64,000 nucleotides of DNA from positions 2,170,001 through 2,234,000 of the forward strand of contig JAPEHQ010000004.1 in assembly GCA_027405735.1 (NCBI GenBank), given 5' to 3'. Both the position numbers and the translations under genes were made by a program. This stretch comes from Mucor racemosus (lineage: Eukaryota; Mucoromycota; Mucoromycetes; Mucorales; Mucoraceae). Below the pieces are notes generated by a model, which saw nothing but the letters and a program-made list of their open reading frames with translations, had not been told where the DNA came from and ran no database searches. Numbering within the stretch: the first letter of the stretch is position 1; each line of letters begins with the position of its first letter. Of the stretch, positions 1 to 10,435 are shown one piece after another.

Positions 1-1860
1 TAATCACCTTTGTCGTCATCATAGCCATAATTATGTGCTGTTTCATCAGTTGAGGCCTGATGCTTTTTAGCGTGTGAGCCAACGAAATAAATGGCTGGAT
101 ATCTCATAATTTCTGTCTTTTCAAACGGTGATAAAAATGGTCTATATTTGTTCAGAGCAGCTACACATGTACCGTAAAAAGTTAATGCCAAAATTTCAGT
201 TTTTGTAGCATAATAGACTTACTTTTTGCACTCATGACCTCTGTATTACCATACTCCTTCTTATACTCGTTAATGACTGGTTCATCCTGTTGCTGTTGCT
301 GTTCTTCATTTTCAGTTGGTATACGAACATCTACTAAGCATTGTAATCTATCATGTATTTTATCCATCCGGGAATCATGCGATGCAGTACGACTAATTCC
401 AAGCGGTGAAAATCCATCTGTGTGATGATGATGATGATCGTCTATAATTATATCATCGGGTTGACTGATTAAACCCTGTGCAGAAATTAAATTTGCACTG
501 AGCCTTCTTGAGTTTTCTCTTTCTCTATCAAGTTGATCTTGTAAAATATCATTTGCTCCAGTTGGAAATGATGGACGTCTTTGATAGTTTACAGAAATTT
601 CCTTTCTTGGATTTGATGGCAGTCTTTTGATTGATTTTGGAACAATAACTTCAGGTTTTCTTAATTTTGTAGCAGGGGTTGTAGTTGTAGTTGTAGTTGT
701 TGCAGCGGTAATAGTTGCAGTAGGTATATTTGGCACCTGATTTATAACTGTAGATCGGGTGATAATTGTTGGTTCCTGAATCTGTGGTGTTTCATCTTTG
801 GCAATTTTATTGGTATTTTGCTGTTGTTGAGTAGATTTAGGTAATGGGATTCTAGTGTTTAAGCTACATTGTTTAATTGGTATCTTTTCTTGTTGTTGTT
901 TCATCAAATCCCCAGTTATGCTTGAATATTCGGTTGAGATGGTCTAATTAGGTTAAGCAAATGTATAAATGTGTGTGTGAGAAAGAGAAAGAAAGACGCA
1001 TTAATTTCAGTTTTGCCTTTTGATACTCTCCCCTCTCCCCCCCCCCTTTTAATATTTACATGATGAGCTCCTTTTTTAGAAGTTATAGTAGGTGACAAGG
1101 TCAGAAGATCTTCTTTAGAACCATCAATGACAGGCATTACCTTACTATCGCGCACGGGTGATATAAGTGGATCAAATTCAGCTAGTTCTCGGTTTGCTTT
1201 GCCTAATTCTCGAGGAATTGGCTTAACAAGCCTAGCTATAGATGTATGTCGAACACGTCTACCAGGTGAAGAAGGTGGTGTAGGGCCAAGTTGAATAGAT
1301 GATGCAGTAGAAACAGCTGTTGTAGTAGCAATGATAGGTGGATGATTATTAGTAGTGGTATTAGTAATTGTATGTATGTTATCTGCTGATTGATGTGTAT
1401 AATTCACTGGCCTACGTGGTGTAGGAAGTCGAGTGGGCATTGTTTTAGTAGTTGATTTAGAATCTATGGCAATGGCATCAATGACTGAAGATGATGGTTG
1501 CTTTGTTGACTTTTGCAATGGATCAAACTTTTGCAGCGATGTAGTTAGAGATTTACTATAATCATTTTTACTATCCTTGTCCAGCAAGTTGACATTATTC
1601 TTGTTGTTTTCATGTAGTGAATCGCGAGATTGTTTCTGATTGATAATATTTGGTTGGACGGATGGAAATTCTGTCATATCTAATAAATTAACTGAGGTTC
1701 TTCTATTTGATATGCAATGCTTGGTTGATTTTTCGACTTGGTCTCCTTGGCTATTCTCCTCTTGTTTTGCAACATCTTCTTCCTCTTCTTCTTGATTATC
1801 ATCGGAAGAATCAAGATAATTTACATTATGAGGCTTCAACTGATTATTATGATCAGTCAT
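1..1860 (-). CDS. DYRK-family protein kinase (Pom1/DYRK2-like), N-terminal part
   Basis: The 5' part of a gene that runs off the left edge. Exons are 1860-1060, 943-223 and 160-1; the introns (944-1059, 161-222) join in frame. The first ~500 residues are low-complexity: Asp/Glu runs, poly-Thr, poly-Gln and a five-His run. After the second intron the protein reads KYRPFLSPFEKTEIMRYPAI, then YFVGS, AKKH and NYGYDDDKGD. This is the DYRK homology box and the acidic segment just before the kinase core of DYRK2/Pom1 kinases; the core itself lies outside the window. DYRKs phosphorylate Ser/Thr and autophosphorylate an activation-loop Tyr; in fungi they act in polarity, growth and stress control. An in-frame ATG at 1914 and one at 1896 could also be used; a short out-of-frame ATG precedes 1914. 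The family call is firm; orthology to Pom1 is inferred. Confidence 0.8.
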
Positions 1861-3005
1861 TCTATTGGTATATATGTGTATATAATAATGCGTCATTAAG
1901 GTGATAAATATCATTTGATTTTCATTTTACCTATAATATATACAACGTAATACAGAAAGATTGGATTTGGTTATTCAGGTAGTGATAAATAATAATAAAT
2001 GGCAGTAGACTACAGTAAGATTAGAAAGTTACTTGATTTCAACATATCTATACAAAACTTTACATTCTATTTGCAAGCGATACAACTCTTTAAAGGAAAA
2101 TGATGATACAAAATGAGAGAAAAAAAAAAGTTAAAAAAGGGAGCTGGAGAGAAAAAAAGGATCCTTGTTTTATGCTGTTTTAAACATCGTGGAAACATGG
2201 AAGATCTTGGCACTACAAACACCTCCAATTCATTAAAACCTTTCTAATTTTGTATTGTAGTCCGTCCATATAGCTGCATATTATTAACCATGAACCTCAT
2301 TGTTTATATATAAATTTGTGCAGGAGGGTCAAATATAATGAAACATTAATGAAGGGATATCAAAATATAAATTAAAAATGAAAATAATGAAATATAAAAA
2401 ACTTAATATTCATCAAACTGATATGATGGTAGCATTCTTTAGGAAATCCCTTGTTTGATAATCTATGAAGAGCACAGACATTTCATCTTGAAAAGAATAT
2501 CAAGGAGACAATATGTTTTTAAATAGAAAACTGTATATGCATGGAGGCATCATGTAATAATGCGTAATATATTTCATACAAAGAAAAAATCATCGCTTAA
2601 ATGCTACATGAGAGTATACCCCAGATTTTGTATCAGTCTTATTTAGTATGTCGTGTAACTATTGCAATAAAGAATTCGTCATAAATACTCTTAAACACCT
2701 CAACAAAAAGTCATTTTATAGCTGGTATGGTGCTGACTTCGTCAAACATGGAAAATAAAGCTTTAAGCTTTGTAAAGCTACATTTCTAACATTGGAATTA
2801 TGATCGTAGAGTTGACCAAAAGCCTGATTTTGATTTGAAACCTTTTCCTGGCCCACTTTCCATAGCAACTATCCAATTTAAATACTATTTAGCATTTAAA
2901 TCATCTTGAGTTTCGACTTATCCAGCGAGGTCCATTATATTCATCTAGTGAATCGATTTAGCTTAGATTTCCAGTTAATTACAAATGTACAGCATACTTT
3001 GCTAT
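1861..3005. other. Intergenic, no gene recognised
   Basis: AT-rich sequence upstream of the DYRK gene. No ORF of convincing composition is present. It includes the presumed 5' leader and promoter of the kinase gene. Confidence 0.5.
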
Positions 3006-3575
3006 TCATATACGGTACCTGTCCCCTGGAGCTATTTTATCCCACGAAAAACTCAACAATACGTAAAATTCACTATTTTTTCCTTGAAAAATGTGTCTTA
3101 CTTTTTGTCCCTGCCCAACTTTTTTTCCCACTAAATGACATCAAGATAATATTATATACCAATGTACCTGAGATGTTCACCTTTAATCCAAAAACAAGTA
3201 TTCGGAAATATCCTATTTTTTGCAGTTGGCATTAATTTTTCAGTGCTAATGTTTCAGATTTTTTATGCGTATTTCACTGCTAAAGGATTGAAAACTTTGA
3301 GACTTCATATCTCTAGAAATAATTAAGCTATACTAACATTTTTTAATAGTAAAAGTTACTTGTTTTGAAGTGCTCTATAACATATTTAAATATATAAAAA
3401 AATCTGAGCGCTTTTTTTTCTATTTTTTTGGGCATTTCTATAGTAGGTTTCAAAATATTCGTTAAATTAAGTAACATTTTTTTTTTGCATTCATGTCATT
3501 AAGCTCGTTAAGCTCTCTCGGACCTAATTTAGGGTTTTTCAAAATATTAATTTTTCGTGAAGATATCCTCAATTA
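3006..3575 (-). repeat. Dispersed repeat A, third copy (inverted)
   Basis: Reverse-complement match to 36640-37200 and 46230-46790. Shared landmarks include the ACCTGAGATGTTCA stretch, the block around 'cctaatttagg', and the GAGATATC motif near the end. The match stops at about 3575. No coding potential is conserved, so this looks like an old truncated element. Confidence 0.7.
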
Positions 3576-3580
3576 GAAGT

Positions 3581-3683
3581 AAAGTGTCGGCCAACCAGGA
3601 ATTAAATTTCGTTCTCACAGGAACAAAGTGTCGTCCGATCAGAAATATAATTTCGCTGCCATAGGAATAAAATGCCGCCTGTC
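3581..3683. repeat. Imperfect 44-bp tandem repeat, about 2.3 units
   Basis: Unit 1 is 3581-3624 and unit 2 is 3625-3668; both begin AAAGTGTCG. A partial third unit beginning AAAATGCCG reaches about 3683. Each full unit contains a TTTCG core and ends near AGGAA(C/T). Confidence 0.6.
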
Positions 3684-4586
3684 TTTGCATTGCATCGTTC
3701 TGAAAATACTGTTCAGAGTCAGTAGTGAGTACGCCAATGATGATCGCGCGCGAAACACTGCTAGATATAGTGTCCATTGATATAGGCAATGGGCTGGCTT
3801 TTGAACAATACTCCTTGGTCTTCCCATGAAGTATGTTATGCTGCCTTAGGCTCTATTGTGTTGTTTGTTTTGTTTTTGTTCACTAGAAAAGATATACTTG
3901 TTTTGGTGTATGATCACTCGGTCCTCTCAGCAAGAATGATTCCTCGTATTTCTAAAGTAGGAAAATATACTGTACAATAATCATTAGCAATTCTGGAGTA
4001 AAACCTTAAATATAATATGTATATATATATACATATTGATAAATTGATGAAAGCTATTCTTATGTGAATATACTTGTGTATCAGCAAAAGAGCATAGATT
4101 CTACTATAATCTAATCTGCACAGCCTTTATTAAGAAATATACTGATATAAAAATATTCCTAGCTGGATTTGATTTGAAATGATCATTTTAATTATAAACT
4201 ACTACTTGTCTTTTCTTCATTTTTTCATCACCTTCTTCTTCCTCTCCCTGTGTGTCCTCTTTCTCAACATAGATGTTTTCTTCTGCATCTTCAGTGTCAT
4301 CCTCCCAGTTGCAGTTATCCTCCAAAATCGACATGTCTGGCCAGGTACATTTAAGATTCTTCAGCAACGAGTTGAAGTGAAGTTTTGACATCAAAACCAG
4401 CTTGAGTTGTCGAGGTAGTATTTTCGAGAGGTACATTCCTTTGCAAATTTGGTCATTGAGTAATCCATAGGTGCTGATGAAGTTCTGACACGAAGATTCA
4501 TTTTTGCAGTAATGTTTGTTTTACTTAAACTGTCAGGAACGGTATCTCCTCCCCTATAAAGCATATAATTTATTAATTAATAAATT
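3684..4586. other. No recognised gene; one unassigned acidic ORF
   Basis: The stretch lies between repeats. An ORF on the minus strand at 4188-4436 would encode 82 residues with an acidic C-terminal half (EDDTEDAEEN). I recognise no domain in it, and it lies in transposon-rich DNA, so it may be a fragment. Confidence 0.35.
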
Positions 4587-4915
4587 ATATAATCGAACCT
4601 TAATTTTTGTATAAAATTTCGGTACCAGCATCTCATGGTTGCTTGAGATATTTAAACAGCGGCGTCCGGACTGTCCGGTAATTTTTTCTAGAAATTTAAA
4701 GCTTGGAAAGAATATTATTAGATGGACGCGCCCGGAGATTGTTCGGTATTTGTTTTGGAAGAGTGACCATTGGCAAAAATGTGGATCGCATATTGAATTT
4801 ATAATAAAAAACACCCTTTTTAAAACACACTCAGAGGTTTATAAATGAGCCAAAAATACTCTGTGGATCTAATTTCTTTCCTTTTAGTTTCAATCTTTTT
4901 AATTTGAGCTGAAAA
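4587..4915. repeat. Dispersed repeat B, copy 1
   Basis: Closely matches 28555-28895 along its length and 11810-12004 in part. The core is unusually GC-rich for this window and contains GGCGTCCGGACTGTCCGG. It is otherwise the terminal segment of the larger repeat R, so this is a separate fragment of R. Confidence 0.75.
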
Positions 4916-5577
4916 AGTAAGTATGATAGTAGTTTTACTTTTGATTATAATTCTTATATTATTTTATTAGGTTGTCTTCATCTCATTCATGAAGACATTT
5001 TGTTCATAAATCCCCATAATAATTACGATATATGGTTATTAACAAATTTTCATTACGTTAGAAACTAACGCAAGGCACTGGTTATTGATCCAATTTCCTC
5101 AAAAAAATACCCAGTGGGTAAATAATTTTTATTGTTTTATATGAATAGCAACTGACTTGATTTGTATTAGCCCTATATTACATGCTTTATTGCTTTCAAG
5201 TCAAGCAATCAAGCAATCCTATTTCAATTTAAAGCATTTCGAGGAAGCATACAAGCAAGCTTTTGATGTTTTTATCGAGCGCCAAGCAGGAAATTGCTAA
5301 AAAATTTTACCAAGCTAGCCAAAGCAACTACAAATATCTTAAAAAAATTGCGCAATTCAAGCGAGCCCAAGCATAAATGGAAGCTAAAATTACTACCATC
5401 TATGGAGACTGTTTTAGGACTTGTGCGATATAACGCTGAAGCTAACTTTGGTCGTTGTTCGTTGAAAGCGAATCTTTTAGTGGTTTCAGTCAACAGAAAT
5501 AGGATGTTTTGCTTATAATTTTCTTAGTTCACAGTGATTTGTGAAAGTAAAAATATATATTTTTTTGTACACTATGG
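4916..5577. other. Intergenic, nothing recognised
   Basis: AT-rich DNA between repeat B and repeat R1. Overlapping ORFs on both strands near 5272-5518 have no recognisable motif and are not annotated as genes. Confidence 0.5.
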
Positions 5578-6315
5578 TCGACCTGTGCTGCACAAGCTGA
5601 TTTCGTTGTGCCCAGGTGTGCTGCACACTTAGTAGCCTGAGCTGTTGTGCCCACTGAATATGGTTAAAAAGATAACAATTATGCACATGGGTGCAACAAA
5701 ATTAGAGTGTTCTTTTTTTTGTGTTTCTATATCATTTGAAATTTCATCGCTTTCCTGGAACATTTCATGAGTTTGTAGCTAGTTCTAGCTTTTTATTGAA
5801 TATATATAAATATTATTGCCTTCGATTTGATCTGGTAATCAAGAAATACGTCCACCAATACAGTAGTAAATAATGATATTTGATCTTAGAATGCGGTTAA
5901 ATGAAAATATCAGTCTCTAATATAGACTGCTACCTATATTAGAAATGTTAGCTCCTTATGTGAGCATGCGTATTCAGTTAAAGAAAAGAATACCAGCTTG
6001 ATAGTATGATATGCCTTATCAAACGGCGAATAATATTATTGGAATATGAAAACAAAAAGAGCGAAACAACACACGTAGAAAAGAATCTTCAAGGCTTTAC
6101 ATTATTTAGCGCAATTAAAACCCTGATAAATTCCGCATTTCAGTCAATATAAAAGCAGTATTACAGCACATCAACCCATAAACTAAACAAAATAGGCAAT
6201 ATCTGTTATCATAGAAACATGCATTTTTTTCTACCAGAAAAACCGGCTGTCATATCATAGATTCATTAAAAAATTGCAAAAACGAGCCCGTAGAGCAACC
6301 CCGTACTTGAGCATT

Positions 6316-6542
6316 TGTTACGTTTGAATTTAAATATATCAATTTATTACTAAAACCAACTATTGAAGTGTAAATAAAAATAAATGAATTGATGAAGGGA
6401 AACTTACCAATTGCTGGTCAATATGAAATGATTTAAAATATGAATTGATTGAAATATAGTAGTAATTATAGATAAAGAAAAAAAGGAGAAGGGAAAGAAA
6501 TGAATATGCATGATTATTTATATATTCAGCAGGTACACAACA
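6316..6542 (-). repeat. LTR of the Ty3 fragment
   Basis: 227 bp bounded by TGTT...AACA. Immediately next to it, at 6543-6564, the minus strand is purine-rich (GTGGTGGGGAGGA), as expected for the polypurine tract before a 3' LTR. This orients the element on the minus strand. Confidence 0.8.
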
Positions 6543-6581
6543 TCCTCCCCACCACTAACTGGGAGAATCCCGGAAAAAATA

Positions 6582-7645
6582 TTATTGCTTGATATTGTTA
6601 TAATTCAGTGCTCTTTGTAAAGTCTTGACAGAGAGATCCACTACTTTATAGGTGTTATTGTTGAAGGTGGTAATAACTTTAAATATTTCAGGTTCGAAAG
6701 CAGACTCTAACTTGCTATTCTTCTTCTGCCGTTTTGTTAAAAAAATTGCCAGGCTGTAGTAATGAAGGATGTCTCTCAAAGTTTAGAGATGAAGTTAGTG
6801 GTTTCAATGCGTTAATTACTTCTGTCAAGTTATTCCAATCAACTAATTTTGCATAACGTTCAAAACCGGGCTGATTTCCCAATTCAGTGATAGGATTATC
6901 TTCAACACCATTAGGTTCCATACCATACATCATTTGATAGGGTGATAGTTTTGTTTTTTCATGAACCTTGGTTCTATAGGCGAATATTATTGAGTGCAAG
7001 TTAAGGTCCCAATAATCAGGGTTGTTATGAGTTAATTTTTTTATTGCGCGTTATAGAGTACCATTTAATTTTTCATTTTTACCATTACATTATGGTCGAT
7101 ATGGAGTGGGGAATACGTGTTTAGTATGAATAATAGCCAAGAACTTGTCGATTACATCATTGGAGAATGGAGATCCGTTGCCTGTTAAAATTGATTGAAA
7201 GGCCCGAATTGACAGTATATCTTTTCGTATAGGAAATTATTAGCAACAACATTAGAATCTTGTACTGAGCACGCTTCCGCAATCGGCCAGTTACTGAAGT
7301 TTTCCACCGCTACCAGTATAAACTTATTCCCCTGAGCTGGGACGTTGAACGGTCCGACAAAATCAAATGAGTATTGTTGGAATAAGTGATCAGTAGAAAC
7401 ATGTTTGATTGGTAAAGGAGGGTTGGAATTCGAATGTATTTGGCAAAGAGGACAGGTCTTGATATAGTTCTTGATGTCCACATAGGCTGAGGGCCACCAG
7501 TATTTCTCATAAAGCCTCTTCCACGAAGCATTCACACCAAAATGACCATGACCATTATGGACAGTCCTGATTATATCTTGCCGTTCTTGAAAAAAAGGTA
7601 CTTTAACAAATTTACCACCAAACGTCTTCCGATACTTACTTGATT
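6582..7645 (-). pseudogene. Ty3/Gypsy integrase, degraded
   Basis: Reading 7645 to 6582: an HHCC zinc finger (HNGHGHFG then CPLCQIH), the core start YSFDFVGPF with the first catalytic Asp, then the core end AYRTKVHEKTKLSPYQMMYG, and a C-terminal module. The reading frame shifts near 7185. The second catalytic site reads TGNG where Ty3 integrases have Asp in TDNG. In-frame stops follow at about 7080-7100. The protein cannot be functional. Confidence 0.85.
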
Positions 7646-7649
7646 GATC

Positions 7650-8003
7650 ATTTGCAATTTTTACTGACAATGCAGCTACAGCATATCTTTTCAAGAAAAA
7701 TGAACCGAATTCGAGACTACTTCGTTGGTGCTTGGCGCTCCAAGAATTCGATTTCATTATTAAACATATTCCTGGAAAAACCATTGTAGTAGCTGATGTT
7801 TTGTCAAGATTTCCACCGGTTAATTGTCCTAATGATGAAGATGCTGAAACTCAATTGGATAACTTATATGAACATCTCTTAGTTGCCCCAACTGAAGTAT
7901 ATGAAGAACCTATGGCTGAATTATATACTATCATCAACAGTGGTAATTTGTCTAAAGCATCATCTCATGTCAGAAGACTAATAAATAAATATAAAATTAA
8001 GCA
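7650..8003 (+). pseudogene. Ty3/Gypsy RNase H C-terminal end, inverted fragment
   Basis: The plus strand encodes TDNAATAYLF, then RLLRWCLALQEFDF and PGKTIVVADVLSRFP, all typical of the Ty3 RNase H end, followed by the linker that normally leads into integrase. It runs opposite to the integrase fragment and ends abruptly at repeat R backbone. Confidence 0.85.
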
Positions 8004-8753
8004 AGATCGAATGACTAAGTCTCTTATACCATGATGTATGTCTAAGTTTTAAATAAAAAAGCGGTTTTTTTTTAAACTTTTCTTATATTTAACCACGTAT
8101 GGTCTGAAAACTCAGACTTTGTAGCGGACATTTTCGGGACTCATTTCACCCTTACCAATACTCATGATTTTCATAAAAAAACAGAAAAATCAAGTTTTGA
8201 TACCAAAATTAACGTTTAAATATACTACATTGTGAGGGAAAATTGTAGGCATGACTAATACGCATTTTATGAAAGCTTAATATTAAATGTTAAGTAATGA
8301 AACTTTGTACTTTTGCCCCAAAAACGGAATTTTGGTTAAAGAATTTTCATGTAATATTTTGCAATAAAAATGTTTGTTATTTTTTATTGAGCAAATAGAG
8401 CGCTAAATCCTGTATATGTGTATACTTTTTGTTTTTATAATTGGTAGCATAATTACCTCTAGATTTGCAAAACCAAAAAAAAAAAATTAAAAAATGTCAA
8501 AATTGATGATCTGGACAAAAATAATTTTCTAAATTAATATTCCGCTTATAAGCTTTGTAAGTCTTAAAAGTAGGAGATTTTATAATACTTGAGAACTTTT
8601 TCAAGAATTTACAATGCTGTACCCACTTGATTGGAGCTTATTACGGTAACCCTTTATACATGTTAATATTGTGTGGTAGTTTATTTGATGATAATATAGT
8701 CTTACTTTATAATAATTGCGCTAGAGGTGATTTACATTAAGTTTTAGTCTTAC

Positions 8754-8955
8754 CTCTCCAATATCATAAACATAAACATGGCTGTCACTGGAACCTATTG
8801 CCGCCTTTTTATCCTCGTTGTCCCATGTCAGTTTATTCAATAATGCTTTACCAGAACCAACTTAAGTACTTACAAATTGTTCCTCGGTATTTGCATTCAA
8901 CAAATTCCATAAATTAAATTGACTGGCTGCATCTACTACAGTAATATCAAACGTA
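8754..8955 (-). pseudogene. Captured fragment of a cytoplasmic dynein intermediate-chain gene, copy 1
   Basis: The minus strand reads VDAASQFNLWNL, then VGSGKALLNKLTW, then AAIGSSDSHVYVYDIGE. This resembles the last WD40 repeats of dynein intermediate chains (FxLWNL, SALNxxxW, xAxGxSxGxxxxYDxGE). The exon ends at a GTAAGA splice donor. A TAA codon sits inside the reading frame just before VGSG, and the same stop is present in R2. Retention of the splice donor shows DNA-level capture rather than retrocopying. The family assignment rests on motif memory, not a search. Confidence 0.6.
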
Positions 8956-9269
8956 GTTTTAGCCCGCCTTATGATAAATGTCAATCTCAAATCAGAAACA
9001 TCCCATTACCATTGTTATGAGCTATGAAAAGCTTGTTTATTTTTAATGATACAGCTATTAAATAAAAAACGAGGTGATACTAATAGCATATAGTGAGTAG
9101 TATTTAACATCTAAATAAGCTTGATAAAGTATGCTTTTAAACCCTTTTAAAAATCCTGAGGCAAATACAACATCTTGGTCCTGTAATTTCTATCCATCAA
9201 AATGTTGCGTTTTCCACTACATAATGAATGCACCTTTTATCAACCTTGACCTCGATGTACATTGGGTAT

Positions 9270-9500
9270 TGAGAGTTATATGTAGATAACAATTATTTCC
9301 AATAATACAAATAAAATAAAGACTACAAGCGATTATATCACGGAGAACGTAGGGTCTTTATTATTAAGTTAAAAAAGAAAGTCAGGAGCCATCAGGTCCT
9401 GGATTCTAAGAGTATTTATACCATTTCAATTCCATTTGGATGTCAGGTTCAATATGGGATTGAAATGGGATTTAACATAAATAATAGGCAAAAACCTACA
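9270..9500. mobile_element. Solo LTR in R1 (231 bp)
   Basis: Termini TGAGAGTT...AACCTACA, flanked by the 5-bp direct repeat GGTAT (9265-9269 and 9501-9505). R2 has a single GGTAT at the equivalent place. Confidence 0.8.
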
Positions 9501-9696
9501 GGTATCAGTTTTTACCAGTTATATCTTTCCTGATTCATTAATATTCAGTCATATTGAACGATGATTTGTAGCACTGCCAAAAAGAACAAATGCTTCAAAA
9601 AGGGTTTTCTACATATCAAATTATGCGATTTAGTAGCAATAATTGCACTTGACTATGCTTTTTGAACCTATTGATGTTAATCAAAATAATTAGTAC

Positions 9697-10435
9697 TGCA
9701 GTAAATGACGAAGTTATTTACTAAAATAAAAAAATATAAAATAAAAGCAGTAGAAATACAATTATAATCAGCTAAAGTTTTTATTACAAAAGATTTCTCA
9801 AGATTTAAAATAATTGAAAAAGTATGAGGGTATTTATAGTGATTTGGAGAACTTGGATACCATCAGACTTGAATGGATGTATATTTAGTAATCTTCCAGT
9901 TTTGAGTACAGGTTGTTATTGATTTAATATTTTAAGGGGTAAATCATGTAGAGCATTGACCATAAGGGATTGATGTCAGGTTTGACAATATCGACCTTTT
10001 GGGAAATGGTTGTTTTGTTTATTATTGTTATATCTATTTTATGTAACCTTGATTTTAAGGGATAATTTTTATAAGCTTGAATCTTATTTATACAGTATTG
10101 ATTATTGATAGTGCAACTTCAATATAAATGAGTAGCTGACTAAATTGATATCTTTGTTTATTATTATTATTAATTTGGATAGAATCCTATTTTGATATAT
10201 ATGTTATTTGTGTAATTGATTGCGCCGTGATCAAGGGTGCTATCATATACACGACATGTATGCTTTAAAAAGGTATTTCATATTTTTAGCATGCGTTTGT
10301 TATTGTGTTCAATTGAAGCGGTTTTTTATTATTATTGTTGTTCACATTTCAAGTGGCCTCATATTATATGAGTGACACTTGGAATTTGGGTTGTTTTATT
10401 ATTATCAAGCGTTTTTAGTATGTAATCCCACTGCA
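9697..10435 (+). mobile_element. Solo LTR family C, copy 1 (739 bp)
   Basis: Termini TGCAGT...ACTGCA, flanked by the 5-bp direct repeat AGTAC (9692-9696 and 10436-10440). R2 has the empty site near 25775. The same family is inserted in the opposite orientation, at a different point, in R2 (26739-27469). Confidence 0.85.

Larger units (their letters stand above)
6316..8003 (-). mobile_element. Broken, internally inverted Ty3/Gypsy retrotransposon
   Basis: An insertion in R1; R2 has the empty site near 23917. It comprises one LTR (6316-6542), an adjacent polypurine tract, an integrase region on the minus strand, and an RNase H end on the plus strand. The two coding parts meet head to head near 7645. 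Gag, protease, most of reverse transcriptase and the second LTR are missing. The order expected for Ty3 elements is RNase H then integrase on one strand, so the right part is inverted. Confidence 0.85.

Noticed and set aside
5294..5518. Possible gene encoding a Lys/Leu-rich 74-residue protein
   Set aside because: Both strands are open, there is no motif, and it lies between transposon fragments.
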